The translations under genes were made by a program, and so were the position numbers. From RUG13409 sp045546135 (GTDB taxonomy: Bacteria; Bacillota; Clostridia; Peptostreptococcales; Anaerovoracaceae), in the NCBI GenBank assembly GCA_045546135.1, contig JAZQCD010000004.1, positions 1 to 64,000 on the forward strand: 64,000 nt of DNA, written 5' to 3'. The notes under the pieces are model-generated. The model saw only the letters and a list, made by a program, of their open reading frames with translations, was not told where the DNA came from and did no database searches. This document shows, in pieces, positions 8,259 through 15,910 of the stretch (its first letter is position 1; each line of letters begins with the position of its first letter).

Positions 8259-8996
8259 CTATGACTCTTTGAATGTGATCCTTGCAGTTACGACGTTTCT
8301 TCCGTCCGGGAGGAATGCTCCGTACTCATTTCCATCCTCTGCGTCCCTTTTGCAGATGGACAGTTCGTCGCCTTCCATGCATTGAAGACCGTAGAATATC
8401 TCTACATCCTCGATCTCTTTACCTTTAAGTTCTCTGATGGGAATGAAACTGAGTATGGCTCTTGAATAGGCCGCATTGTTCATATGCCCTACAAAATCTA
8501 TGTCTGTCGGCCTTACTGTATATGTACCCAGTTTTTGTCCGGGAGCAAATTCCTTTGACACTCTCTTCATCTTGGAATCAAAAAGTTCTCTCGTCTCAAA
8601 GATCATATCTTTAGGGTGGTATTGCCTGACATCCATGAGTTTTTCCAGGCCTTCGCTTGCTACGAGCCATTCGGTCTCTCCGTAAATGAGAGGCTCGCCG
8701 CTTTCAGTCTCCAAAAGGTATTCCCTGTTTCCGTAAAGCCTTGAGGGTTTTAAAGGCCAGGATCTGACGGATGTCCTTTCCATCATCTCAGGCCTTCTTA
8801 GGATATGTATGCGGTTCTTTCCTATGATCCAGTAGAGACCTCTTTCTTTCATATACATGGCGCTGAAACCAAGCTCGTCCTCGTGCAATGTGGCTATATC
8901 CATGAATATGTCCAGGATGCCCGTGATACTCAGCCTGCCACTGTAGTCGCAGTCCGAAAGAAGTACAGTCTTGTCTACTGCATATTCTTTTCTCAT
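8259..8996 (-). CDS. Acyl-ACP thioesterase
   Basis: Bacterial FatA/FatB-like thioesterase of 245 residues that releases free fatty acids from acyl carrier protein. It has two hotdog domains. The first begins LLSDCDYSGRLSITGILDIF and includes the aromatic KERGLYWIIGKNRIHI. The second begins VRPTDIDFVGHMNNAAYSRAI, with the Asn-His active-site pattern. The length fits the family. Its ATG overlaps the TGA of the TetR gene (ATGA), so the regulator and enzyme are co-translated. A divergent acyl-CoA synthetase suggests the region handles free fatty acid turnover or membrane lipid remodelling under TetR control. Confidence 0.9.
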   Translation of the reverse strand: MRKEYAVDKTVLLSDCDYSGRLSITGILDIFMDIATLHEDELGFSAMYMKERGLYWIIGKNRIHILRRPEMMERTSVRSWPLKPSRLYGNREYLLETESGEPLIYGETEWLVASEGLEKLMDVRQYHPKDMIFETRELFDSKMKRVSKEFAPGQKLGTYTVRPTDIDFVGHMNNAAYSRAILSFIPIRELKGKEIEDVEIFYGLQCMEGDELSICKRDAEDGNEYGAFLPDGRNVVTARITFKES

Positions 8997-9589
8997 TTTA
9001 TGAATTCCTCGCTGAGGACCAGTTGAAGGTTGCTGTGCATGAATATGTATTTAAAGAACTCTGTCACCTCACCAAGCGTTGCAGGGTCTTCTTTGCTGAA
9101 CATGGTGTCATAGATGCCCACTGCTCCTGCAGTGATGAAGTCGAGGAGCATCTCAGCTCTTCCAAGGTACTCCGGTTTGAATTCGTGCTTTGCCTTTTCC
9201 ATGATGGCATCTTTTATGCTGATGGTTATCTTGTTAGATACCCTTGAATAGATGCCCGAGTCGTGAAGGAGGTGCAAAAATTCGCTGTGTCTTTGAAGTC
9301 CTCTTGCAATATTCGTATACAGCATGGCAGGATCCTCTACAAGACTTGCCAAGGTCGTATCGTCAACAAAGGCCAGCGCCCAGTTGACGCAGTTGTTTTC
9401 AAGTTCGTCAAGGACTGCATCTATATTTGAATAATGGTTATAGAAAGTCTTTCTGTTTATATCTGCCATCTCCGTGAGTTCAGACACGGTTATATCCCCC
9501 ACGCTCTTTTTCTCCATGAGAGTCAGCAATGTCTTTGTGATGGCATTTTTTGTCTTGTTGACTCTCCTATCCTGTTTTCTGTGTTTCAT
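8993..9589 (-). CDS. TetR-family transcriptional regulator
   Basis: A 198-residue repressor-type protein. The N-terminal HTH is recognisable (NAITKTLLTLMEKKSVGDITVSELTEMADINRKTFYNHYSN). This is the TetR subgroup whose C-terminal domain resembles dihydroxyacetone-kinase regulators and which carries RKTFYNHY. The start is placed at 9589 because AGGAGAACGGGGAAG sits just upstream. A longer reading from 9622 exists but has no better RBS. It overlaps the thioesterase gene and faces the acyl-CoA synthetase gene, with inverted repeats between them. Control of both by an acyl ligand is inferred. Confidence 0.86.
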   Translation of the reverse strand: MKHRKQDRRVNKTKNAITKTLLTLMEKKSVGDITVSELTEMADINRKTFYNHYSNIDAVLDELENNCVNWALAFVDDTTLASLVEDPAMLYTNIARGLQRHSEFLHLLHDSGIYSRVSNKITISIKDAIMEKAKHEFKPEYLGRAEMLLDFITAGAVGIYDTMFSKEDPATLGEVTEFFKYIFMHSNLQLVLSEEFIK

Positions 9590-9694
9590 CTTCCCCGTTC
9601 TCCTATATACTAATAATCCCATTTCGTGGTTTATTATACAATTATATAACTATTTGACCATTGTGACAATGAAAAACATATAATATTATACACA

Positions 9695-9717
9695 TATGCG
9701 TATTATAAATACGTATA
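9695..9717. promoter_or_regulatory. Near-perfect inverted repeat, candidate TetR operator
   Basis: The arms TATGCGTATT and AATACGTATA match at 9 of 10 positions around a 3-base centre. The site lies in the divergent region between the TetR gene and the acyl-CoA synthetase gene, where an autoregulatory operator is expected. No binding evidence exists. Confidence 0.5.
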
Positions 9718-9730
9718 AAACTAACAAACT

Positions 9731-9749
9731 GGCAGTTTGGGATACTGCC
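9731..9749. promoter_or_regulatory. Inverted repeat GGCAGT-N7-ACTGCC
   Basis: A perfect 6-base inverted repeat about 50 bases before the acyl-CoA synthetase start, followed by GGAGTTTTTG. It may be a second operator or a weak leader hairpin/attenuator. The sequence does not decide between them. Confidence 0.4.
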
Positions 9750-9801
9750 GGAGTTTTTGTGCGTTCAGTACAGTCATCATATATAGATCAGGAGGTTATT
9801 T

Positions 9802-11529
9802 ATGATCACAGCTAAGACCCCCTGGAAGGACTACATAGGAGATATGCCATTTACTCTCGACTACTTCCAGGGATCAATGTTCGAAGGTCTGGAGATCCAG
9901 GCACAGCAGCACCCGAATCAGGTCGCATTCGACTTCATGGGTAAATCGACCACATACAAAGAAATGATAAAGGGCATCGAGCAATGCGCCAAGTCCCTCA
10001 AGACCATAGGTGTAAGAGAGGGAGACAAGGTCACCATCGCTCTTCCTAACTGCCCTCAGGCAATATATATGTTCTATGCCATAAACCTTGTCGGCGGCAT
10101 AGCAAACATGGTACATCCTCTTTCTTCAGAGAAAGAGCTTGAATTCTACATCAACGAATCAAACAGCGTTACAGTAGTTACTCTCGACCAGTTCTACCAC
10201 AAGTTCGAAGCAATACGCCAGAACACCAAGGTAGTAAACATCATAATCGCAAGGATAAAAGACGAGCTCACAAGGCCGATGAGAGCCGGATACATGCTCA
10301 CAGAAGGAAGAAAGATCAAGAAGATCCCTTCCGACGCTCCTGTCATCATGTGGGATAAGTTCATGCAGATAGGCAAATCCTGCTTCTGGAACTACAAAGT
10401 CGAAAGAAAGGCTGCAGATCCTGCAGTCATCCTCTATTCAGGCGGCACAACGGGAACCACAAAGGGCATACTCCTTTCCAACGGAAACTTCAATGCTCTT
10501 GCGCAGCAGGTCATAGCTGCCAATCCCATGTTCGTTCCGGGAGACAAGATGCTGGCTGCAATGCCTATCTTCCACGGATTCGGACTCGGCGTATGCATTC
10601 ACACCATGCTCTTCTCAGGCGGACGCTGCATATTGGTACCGAGGTTCACACCTGCATCCTATGCTAAGCTCATGGTAAAGAAAAAGGTCAACTTCATCGC
10701 AGGAGTTCCTACACTTTACGAAGCACTCTTAAGACTTCCGAGCATGGAGCACGTAGACCTTTCATCCTTAAAGGGCGTATTCTCCGGCGGAGATTCACTC
10801 TCCATAGAGCTCAAGAAAAAGCTTGATAAATACCTCGCAAGCTGCGGATGCCCCGTACAGGTAAGAGAAGGATACGGAACGACAGAGACAGTTACCGCAT
10901 GCTGCCTTACTCCAAGGCACATGTACAAGGAAGGAAGCATCGGACTCCCATTCCCGGATACTTACATCAAGATCGTAGAACCGGGAACTGACAGAGAGCT
11001 TCCTTACGGCGAAGAAGGAGAGATACTCCTTGCAGGACCTACTGTCATGATGGAATACGTAGGACATCCTGAAGAGACTGCAAATACATTAAGAAAGCAC
11101 GAAGACGGACTCACATGGGTCTACACAGGAGACCTTGGTGTCATGGACGAGCAGGGATTCATCTACTTCAAGGGAAGAAGCAAGAGAATGATCATATCCT
11201 CCGGATACAACATCTATCCTGCGCAGCTTGAAAACATATTCGACTCCTGCGGCCTCATTTCTATGAGCTGCGTCATAGGCATTCCTGATGACTACAAGAT
11301 ACAGGCAGTAAAGGTATTCTGCGTACTTAAGCCCGGCGTACCGAAGACCGAAGAAACAAAGCAGAACATTATGGCATATGCTGAGAAGCGCATAGCAAAA
11401 TACTCCATGCCAAAGGAAATAGAATTCAGAGACGAACTTCCAAAGACACTGGTTGGAAAAGTCGCTTACAGAGTCCTCGAAGAGGAAGAAGCAGCAAAGC
11501 TTGCTGCAGCTAAGGCAAAAGAAGCTTAA
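9802..11529 (+). CDS. Acyl-CoA synthetase (AMP-forming, long-chain fatty-acid ligase type)
   Basis: ANL-superfamily enzyme of 575 residues that activates a carboxylate to its acyl-CoA through an acyl-AMP. Motifs: the P-loop-like YSGGTTGTTKG at 212-222, GYGTTE at 357-362, YTGDLG at 441-446, the hinge around KGRSKRMI at 457-464, and the catalytic Lys553 in LPKTLVGKVAYR. The RBS GGAGG stands 7 bases before the ATG. The closing residues are Ala/Glu/Lys-rich. Gene context (acyl-ACP thioesterase, TetR regulator) favours a medium- or long-chain fatty acid substrate. A terminator follows directly. Confidence 0.9.
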   Translation: MITAKTPWKDYIGDMPFTLDYFQGSMFEGLEIQAQQHPNQVAFDFMGKSTTYKEMIKGIEQCAKSLKTIGVREGDKVTIALPNCPQAIYMFYAINLVGGIANMVHPLSSEKELEFYINESNSVTVVTLDQFYHKFEAIRQNTKVVNIIIARIKDELTRPMRAGYMLTEGRKIKKIPSDAPVIMWDKFMQIGKSCFWNYKVERKAADPAVILYSGGTTGTTKGILLSNGNFNALAQQVIAANPMFVPGDKMLAAMPIFHGFGLGVCIHTMLFSGGRCILVPRFTPASYAKLMVKKKVNFIAGVPTLYEALLRLPSMEHVDLSSLKGVFSGGDSLSIELKKKLDKYLASCGCPVQVREGYGTTETVTACCLTPRHMYKEGSIGLPFPDTYIKIVEPGTDRELPYGEEGEILLAGPTVMMEYVGHPEETANTLRKHEDGLTWVYTGDLGVMDEQGFIYFKGRSKRMIISSGYNIYPAQLENIFDSCGLISMSCVIGIPDDYKIQAVKVFCVLKPGVPKTEETKQNIMAYAEKRIAKYSMPKEIEFRDELPKTLVGKVAYRVLEEEEAAKLAAAKAKEA

Positions 11530-11541
11530 CAGTAAGATACC

Positions 11542-11573
11542 AAGATCCCGGCGATTTGCCGGGATCTTTTTTT
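11542..11573 (+). terminator. Terminator after acyl-CoA synthetase
   Basis: Perfect 11-base stem AAGATCCCGGC/GCCGGGATCTT with loop GATTT, followed by a run of T. Confidence 0.93.
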
Positions 11574-11576
11574 GTT

Positions 11577-11612
11577 TAAAAAAGTCCTAAGGCATTGCCC
11601 TAAGACTTTTTC
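11577..11612 (-). terminator. Terminator after the InlB-repeat membrane protein gene
   Basis: The minus-strand stem AAGTCTTAGGGC/GCCTTAGGACTT (with G-U pairs), loop AAT, followed by six U. It is back to back with the terminator of the opposite gene. Confidence 0.8.
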
Positions 11613-11618
11613 TCTTTA

Positions 11619-12488
11619 TCAATATCCTGCTGCGATGGTAGTAAGGGGTCCTACGTCACCTGCAGAAACTACCATGCCCATGCCTATGACCGTTGTGTCA
11701 GGATAGACAACTGATATGCCTATCTCCTGGCCTTCGCAAAAGCCCTTTTCTATGACCTTTCTAAGATCGGGCACATAGGTCCCTTCAAGGGACGAGAGCT
11801 TTTCGCCCGGTACTGTAAAACCGCTGCTTATGACTGTGCCGTCAGGATAAGAAACTGACACATAAACAGCCATGCCCGGTTGTATGCCCTTTGCGCCTAC
11901 CTGGCTGATTCCTCCTACTATCCCTCCGTTGGACGCGCCAAGAGACATGAGCTGGTTTTTAAGGTTTTTAAGACCTGCAACGCTCAATACTATGCCGTAG
12001 TCCTTGTTTGGATCCCACTGAGGTTTTGACTCAGGTTCCGGAGCCGGAGAAGGAGCAGGCACAGGAGCCGGAGTTCCTTCGGAAGGCGAAGGGGTCTCAT
12101 CCTTTTTACCATCCTTCGAAGCGCTTTCCTTTTGATCATTTCCATCTTCAGGAGTTGGTTCCTCATCCTTTATCCACGAAGCCTTTAAAGTAAAACTCAC
12201 ATTGACAGGAAGATCAAAATCATATTCAGATCCGCTGAGCATCCACCCGCCAAAGGTAAATCCGTCTTTTGCAGGGTCATTTGGTCTTTCTGCTTTCCCG
12301 CCTCTTTTGAAAGTCTGAGAAGCTATAGCCTCTCCTCCGTCAGTGTCAAAAGATACAGTCACCTTTCCCCTTGTAGGGTCTCCGAAATAGAAGAAGGAAG
12401 CTATGCCTACTGCAAGGAGCAGTGCTATGACAGCAAATATCTTCAGCCCTTTATATTTACTTTTTTTAGAGAGTTTTTCTTCTTCCAT
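11619..12488 (-). CDS. Membrane-anchored protein with InlB-type repeat and novel C-terminal module
   Basis: A 289-residue protein with a charged cytoplasmic N terminus, one transmembrane helix (about 14-33), then an InlB/Listeria-Bacteroides type repeat (VTVSFDTDGGEAI... FTFGGWMLSG... LKASW). A Pro/Glu/Ser-rich linker of alternating PAP and PEPE follows. The C-terminal module of about 125 residues contains VPDLRKVIEKGFCEGQEIGI and SVVYPDTTVIG. The same module makes up most of the small protein encoded just upstream. The start lies 4 bases after the stop of that gene, so translation is probably coupled. Function unknown. The layout suggests a surface-exposed domain on a stalk. Confidence 0.68.
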   Translation of the reverse strand: MEEEKLSKKSKYKGLKIFAVIALLLAVGIASFFYFGDPTRGKVTVSFDTDGGEAIASQTFKRGGKAERPNDPAKDGFTFGGWMLSGSEYDFDLPVNVSFTLKASWIKDEEPTPEDGNDQKESASKDGKKDETPSPSEGTPAPVPAPSPAPEPESKPQWDPNKDYGIVLSVAGLKNLKNQLMSLGASNGGIVGGISQVGAKGIQPGMAVYVSVSYPDGTVISSGFTVPGEKLSSLEGTYVPDLRKVIEKGFCEGQEIGISVVYPDTTVIGMGMVVSAGDVGPLTTIAAGY

Positions 12489-12492
12489 CTAT

Positions 12493-12723
12493 CTAGTTCA
12501 TTATGAGTTCCTTTATGGCATTGAAGAAAGGAACGTCGCTTTCCTGAAGCTTTACGTCTGTATCTATCTTTGTCCCGTCAGGATATGTGACCGTGACACA
12601 TATCTCCTGACCCTCGCAAAAGCCTTTTTTAAATACTTCCTTTATGTCGGGGATCAAATCAGAATGGTTCTTTTTGAAAGTCCCAAGGTTTTTCTTTATT
12701 CCGAAAAGTGATGATATATTCAC
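12493..12723 (-). CDS. Small stand-alone copy of the neighbour's C-terminal module
   Basis: A 76-residue protein starting at GTG, with the strong RBS AAGGAGG 8 bases upstream. Its core IPDIKEVFKKGFCEGQEIC and VTVTYPDGTKID aligns by eye with the C-terminal module of the following membrane protein (VPDLRKVIEKGFCEGQEIG, SVVYPDTTVIG). There is no signal peptide or membrane helix, so it looks cytoplasmic while its paralogue is membrane-anchored. It forms an operon with that gene. No known family was recognised. Confidence 0.66.
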   Translation of the reverse strand: MNISSLFGIKKNLGTFKKNHSDLIPDIKEVFKKGFCEGQEICVTVTYPDGTKIDTDVKLQESDVPFFNAIKELIMN

Positions 12724-12849
12724 TCTTTTTTCCTCCTTGATTTACAAAGTATAGCAAAAGAAGCATCTTTTGTCCATATTTGCGCCTTGTATGCAAAGTG
12801 AAGAATCCGTGGTTTAATTTGTCGCTCAACTTTAGTACAATTGCTTTAG

Positions 12850-14283
12850 ATGAGAAATGAAGATGTATCAACTGAATATATACAGGAAAGCATAGAGAAA
12901 GCTCTTCATAAAGCAGGAGCTGCCTATCCTTTTTTGCGCGCTCCCATAGAGGCAATAAACTGCATCAAGGACCAAGGCATCCAAGGCTTTGGGACAGACG
13001 GCCTTGATATATACATCAAAGACAAAGTCCCTTCGGAAGAAGACTGTTTTCATATGCTCATCCATTGCATATTCCGTCACATGATATATCCTGAGCACGC
13101 AGTAAAAAGGCTTTGGGACCTTGCATGCGATATATCTGCTGAATACTTAAGGAAAGAGCTGTTCCCGGGCAGCGATGACGTTTCTGAAAACAGCGCCGGC
13201 ATTAGCTGGCTTCCCGATGCTCTTCCTGAGGATACAGACCCCCTCTCTGCTGAGTCCATATACAAGGGTCTCATGGACCTTTTTGAAGACGACATAGAGC
13301 CACTGCTTGGTGCCTTCGAAAGAGACGATCACAGGTACTGGTATGAACCGTCAAAAGCAAGATCAAAGGAAGACCGCTCCTTTGAAAAAAGCGATGAAAA
13401 GGCTTCGGACGCAGTGAAAAAGGCAGATCCCTTTTCCCATGTTTACAAACTCTCTGAGGACCTTACTTACAGCATATGGCTCGATGAGATCCTTACAGAA
13501 CGCTGGTATGCAGGGGACGACATAGCAGTAAGTATTTCCAAGACCAACCGATTTGGCCTGGCTCCCGGAAGCCGTGAGGAAAGAGCAATCCTTCGAAAAG
13601 AAGCAAAGTATGACTTCTCAAAGTATCTCCGGCGCTTTTCATCGACCTGGGAAGAGATGAGAGCAGACCTTGATTCCTACGACTACATACCCTACTACTA
13701 CGGCCTGAAGCGCTACGGCAACATGCCTTTGATAGAACCCCTTGAGTATAGCGAAAGCACGAAGATAGAGGACCTGGTCATAGCCATAGACACTTCAGGT
13801 TCCTGCTCAAAGGCAGTAGTAGAAAGGTTTCTTTCTGAAATAGAGAGCATACTAATGCAAAGCGAATTCTTCTTTAAGAAGATGAATGTGCATATAATGC
13901 AGTGCGACTCCATAGTTCAGTCCCACGTGGCCATCCATTCCTACGAGGAATGGAAAGACTACTGCCAAGGCCTCACCATAAAGGGAAGAGGCGGAACTGA
14001 CTTTACTCCTGTGTTTGAGCTTACGGAAAGGCTCATAAGAAAGGGAGAACTCAAGAAACTAAAAGGACTCCTATATTTTACTGACGGAGACGGCATATAT
14101 CCCGAAAAGCCCACGCCATACGAGACAGCCTTCGTTTTCACGTCGAAGTCGGCCCTCGCCTATCCATATCCCGACTGGATAACGCCCCTTTGTCTCGATA
14201 TGGAAGGACCTAAAGTATCAAATGCAGTCGCAGCATTTTTCGGCACCAATGTGATCGAAAGAAGGAAGATCAAAAACAAGTAA
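12850..14283 (+). CDS. VWA-like metallopeptidase-type protein (DUF2201 family)
   Basis: A 477-residue cytoplasmic protein usually paired with a MoxR ATPase. The N-terminal half resembles the putative metallopeptidase part, with a histidine-rich HMLIHCIFRHMI around residues 68-79 and a charged low-complexity stretch at about 165-200. The C-terminal half is a von Willebrand A-like domain with an intact MIDAS (DTSGS near 315-319, GRGGTDF near 379-385, FTDGDG near 411-416). No strong RBS precedes the ATG at 12850. The following AAA ATPase gene is 36 bases away. By family knowledge such pairs act as chaperone-like metal-cofactor or complex insertion machines. The client here is unknown. Confidence 0.84.
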   Translation: MRNEDVSTEYIQESIEKALHKAGAAYPFLRAPIEAINCIKDQGIQGFGTDGLDIYIKDKVPSEEDCFHMLIHCIFRHMIYPEHAVKRLWDLACDISAEYLRKELFPGSDDVSENSAGISWLPDALPEDTDPLSAESIYKGLMDLFEDDIEPLLGAFERDDHRYWYEPSKARSKEDRSFEKSDEKASDAVKKADPFSHVYKLSEDLTYSIWLDEILTERWYAGDDIAVSISKTNRFGLAPGSREERAILRKEAKYDFSKYLRRFSSTWEEMRADLDSYDYIPYYYGLKRYGNMPLIEPLEYSESTKIEDLVIAIDTSGSCSKAVVERFLSEIESILMQSEFFFKKMNVHIMQCDSIVQSHVAIHSYEEWKDYCQGLTIKGRGGTDFTPVFELTERLIRKGELKKLKGLLYFTDGDGIYPEKPTPYETAFVFTSKSALAYPYPDWITPLCLDMEGPKVSNAVAAFFGTNVIERRKIKNK

Positions 14284-14319
14284 AACTTTTATAGGCATGT
14301 ACTGAATAAAGGAAAACAC

Positions 14320-15735
14320 ATGAACATCCAAGAAGCAAAAGAAGAGATAGCAAGGACCTTAAGGGCCTACGCAAAAAAAGATGAGAATGGTCGGTATCTG
14401 ATACCGCCGGAAAAGCAAAGACCAATGCTTTTAATAGGACCTCCGGGAGTTGGGAAGACAGCCATCATGAAGCAGATAGCAGATGAGCTTTCCTGCGGCC
14501 TTGTTTCCTATGCCATGACCCATCACACAAGGCAAAGCGCCATAGGACTTCCTTTCATTACAGAAAAAGAATACGGAGGAAAGAAGTGGTCAGTTACTGA
14601 GTATACCATGAGCGAAATAGTAGCATCCATCTACGAATACATGAAGGAAACGGGAAAGGATTCAGGCATACTCTTTCTTGATGAGATCAACTGCGTATCA
14701 GAAACCCTTACTCCTGTAATGCTGCAGCTCCTTCAAAACAAGACCTTCGGAAACACTCCTCTTCCAAAGGGCTGGGTCATTGTTGCTGCAGGAAATCCTC
14801 CGGAATACAACAAGTCAGTTAAGGAACTTGATATGGTCACCCTGGACAGAGTCAAGAACATGGACATAGAAGCAGACCTTACCGTATGGCTCTCCTATGC
14901 TCTAAAGCAGCGCATACATCCTGCTATTAGGACATATCTTTCCATATATCCCGATCATTTTTACAGCATCAAAGAAAGAGACGGAAAGCAATACTTCGTA
15001 ACTGCAAGGGCTTGGGAAGACCTGTCCCTTTTGCTCTCATCTTATGAAGAAGATGGTATAGAAGTTTCTCCCGATTGGTTTCTTCAGTATCTGCAGGATG
15101 AAGACATAGCAAGGTCCTTTGGTCTTTACTACGATCTCTTTAAGCATTATTCAAAGGATCTTCCGAAGGAGACTGAAACAAGTTCCCTTGCAAAATTGCT
15201 CCTCTCGGACACTGAAAAAATAAAGGATATATCTTCAACTGAATGGCTTTCCATATCGGCAATGCTATTTCATTCCATAGAATATAAAGCATCTGAAACA
15301 AAAAGATCAAAAGAGACTCTCGCCCTAAAGAAAAGGTTCATCTCTTTGATACCGTCTCCCGACGACAAAGAAAAAGAGGATGAGCTCATATCATTCTTTA
15401 AAAAAAGAAGGGCAGGCCTTGAAGAAAGGTTCGATAAAGGTCTCATAAAGACAGAGGATGTCATAAGGGAAAAGCGTGTACTTGCTTCCATCGAAGACGA
15501 CATATTGTCATACAAAAAGCAAGATAAAGAAGATGATTTCCTGTCCTTTGAAGAAAAAGTAAATGAAAGAAATGAAAAAGAGATACAGCGCAAGGAGGAT
15601 GCTTTAAGGATACAGATCGAAGACGCATTAAAACTTCTTTCAAATTCAAAGGAAGCAAAGAATGCTCTCCTTTACTTTACTGAAGACCTTGCAAGGTCCC
15701 AAAGCTGCGCAGCGCTGCTTCCGGAAGATAAGTGA
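14320..15735 (+). CDS. MoxR-type AAA ATPase
   Basis: A 471-residue AAA+ ATPase. Walker A GPPGVGKT is at about 40-47, Walker B ILFLDEIN at about 116-123, sensor I is VIVAAGNPPEYN, and the arginine-bearing segment MVTLDRVKN follows. An AAA lid domain comes next, then about 170 mainly helical, Lys/Glu/Ser-rich residues without a recognised domain. It is the second gene of a VWA/MoxR pair and would power remodelling by its VWA partner. The RBS region contains AAAGGAAAA. A strong terminator lies 80 bases downstream. Confidence 0.87.
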   Translation: MNIQEAKEEIARTLRAYAKKDENGRYLIPPEKQRPMLLIGPPGVGKTAIMKQIADELSCGLVSYAMTHHTRQSAIGLPFITEKEYGGKKWSVTEYTMSEIVASIYEYMKETGKDSGILFLDEINCVSETLTPVMLQLLQNKTFGNTPLPKGWVIVAAGNPPEYNKSVKELDMVTLDRVKNMDIEADLTVWLSYALKQRIHPAIRTYLSIYPDHFYSIKERDGKQYFVTARAWEDLSLLLSSYEEDGIEVSPDWFLQYLQDEDIARSFGLYYDLFKHYSKDLPKETETSSLAKLLLSDTEKIKDISSTEWLSISAMLFHSIEYKASETKRSKETLALKKRFISLIPSPDDKEKEDELISFFKKRRAGLEERFDKGLIKTEDVIREKRVLASIEDDILSYKKQDKEDDFLSFEEKVNERNEKEIQRKEDALRIQIEDALKLLSNSKEAKNALLYFTEDLARSQSCAALLPEDK

Positions 15736-15814
15736 TCTATTAGCAAGACACAGCGTAAAATGATAGGCATTTACTGATTTGAGCGGCGCCAAAGGCACCC
15801 AAAACATAAAGACA

Positions 15815-15847
15815 GCCCCGCATGTGAGAAGCATGCGGGGCTTTTTT
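15815..15847 (+). terminator. Terminator after the MoxR/VWA operon
   Basis: Perfect stem GCCCCGCATG/CATGCGGGGC with loop TGAGAAG and a following T-run. Confidence 0.94.
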
Positions 15848-15910
15848 AGCAGCCGGATCTTAGCTTTTCTGTATTACCCGGCCGAAAGGACTTATTTTTA
15901 AGCGAGGTCT

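Noticed and set aside
9598..9622. Longer start for the TetR regulator at 9622
   Set aside because: The ATG at 9589 has AGGAGAACGGGGAAG directly upstream. The extension adds residues not typical of the family.
12659..12955. 98-codon minus-strand open frame over the VWA gene start
   Set aside because: It overlaps both the small GTG-start gene and the VWA gene, lacks a ribosome binding site and has low-complexity, non-protein-like content.
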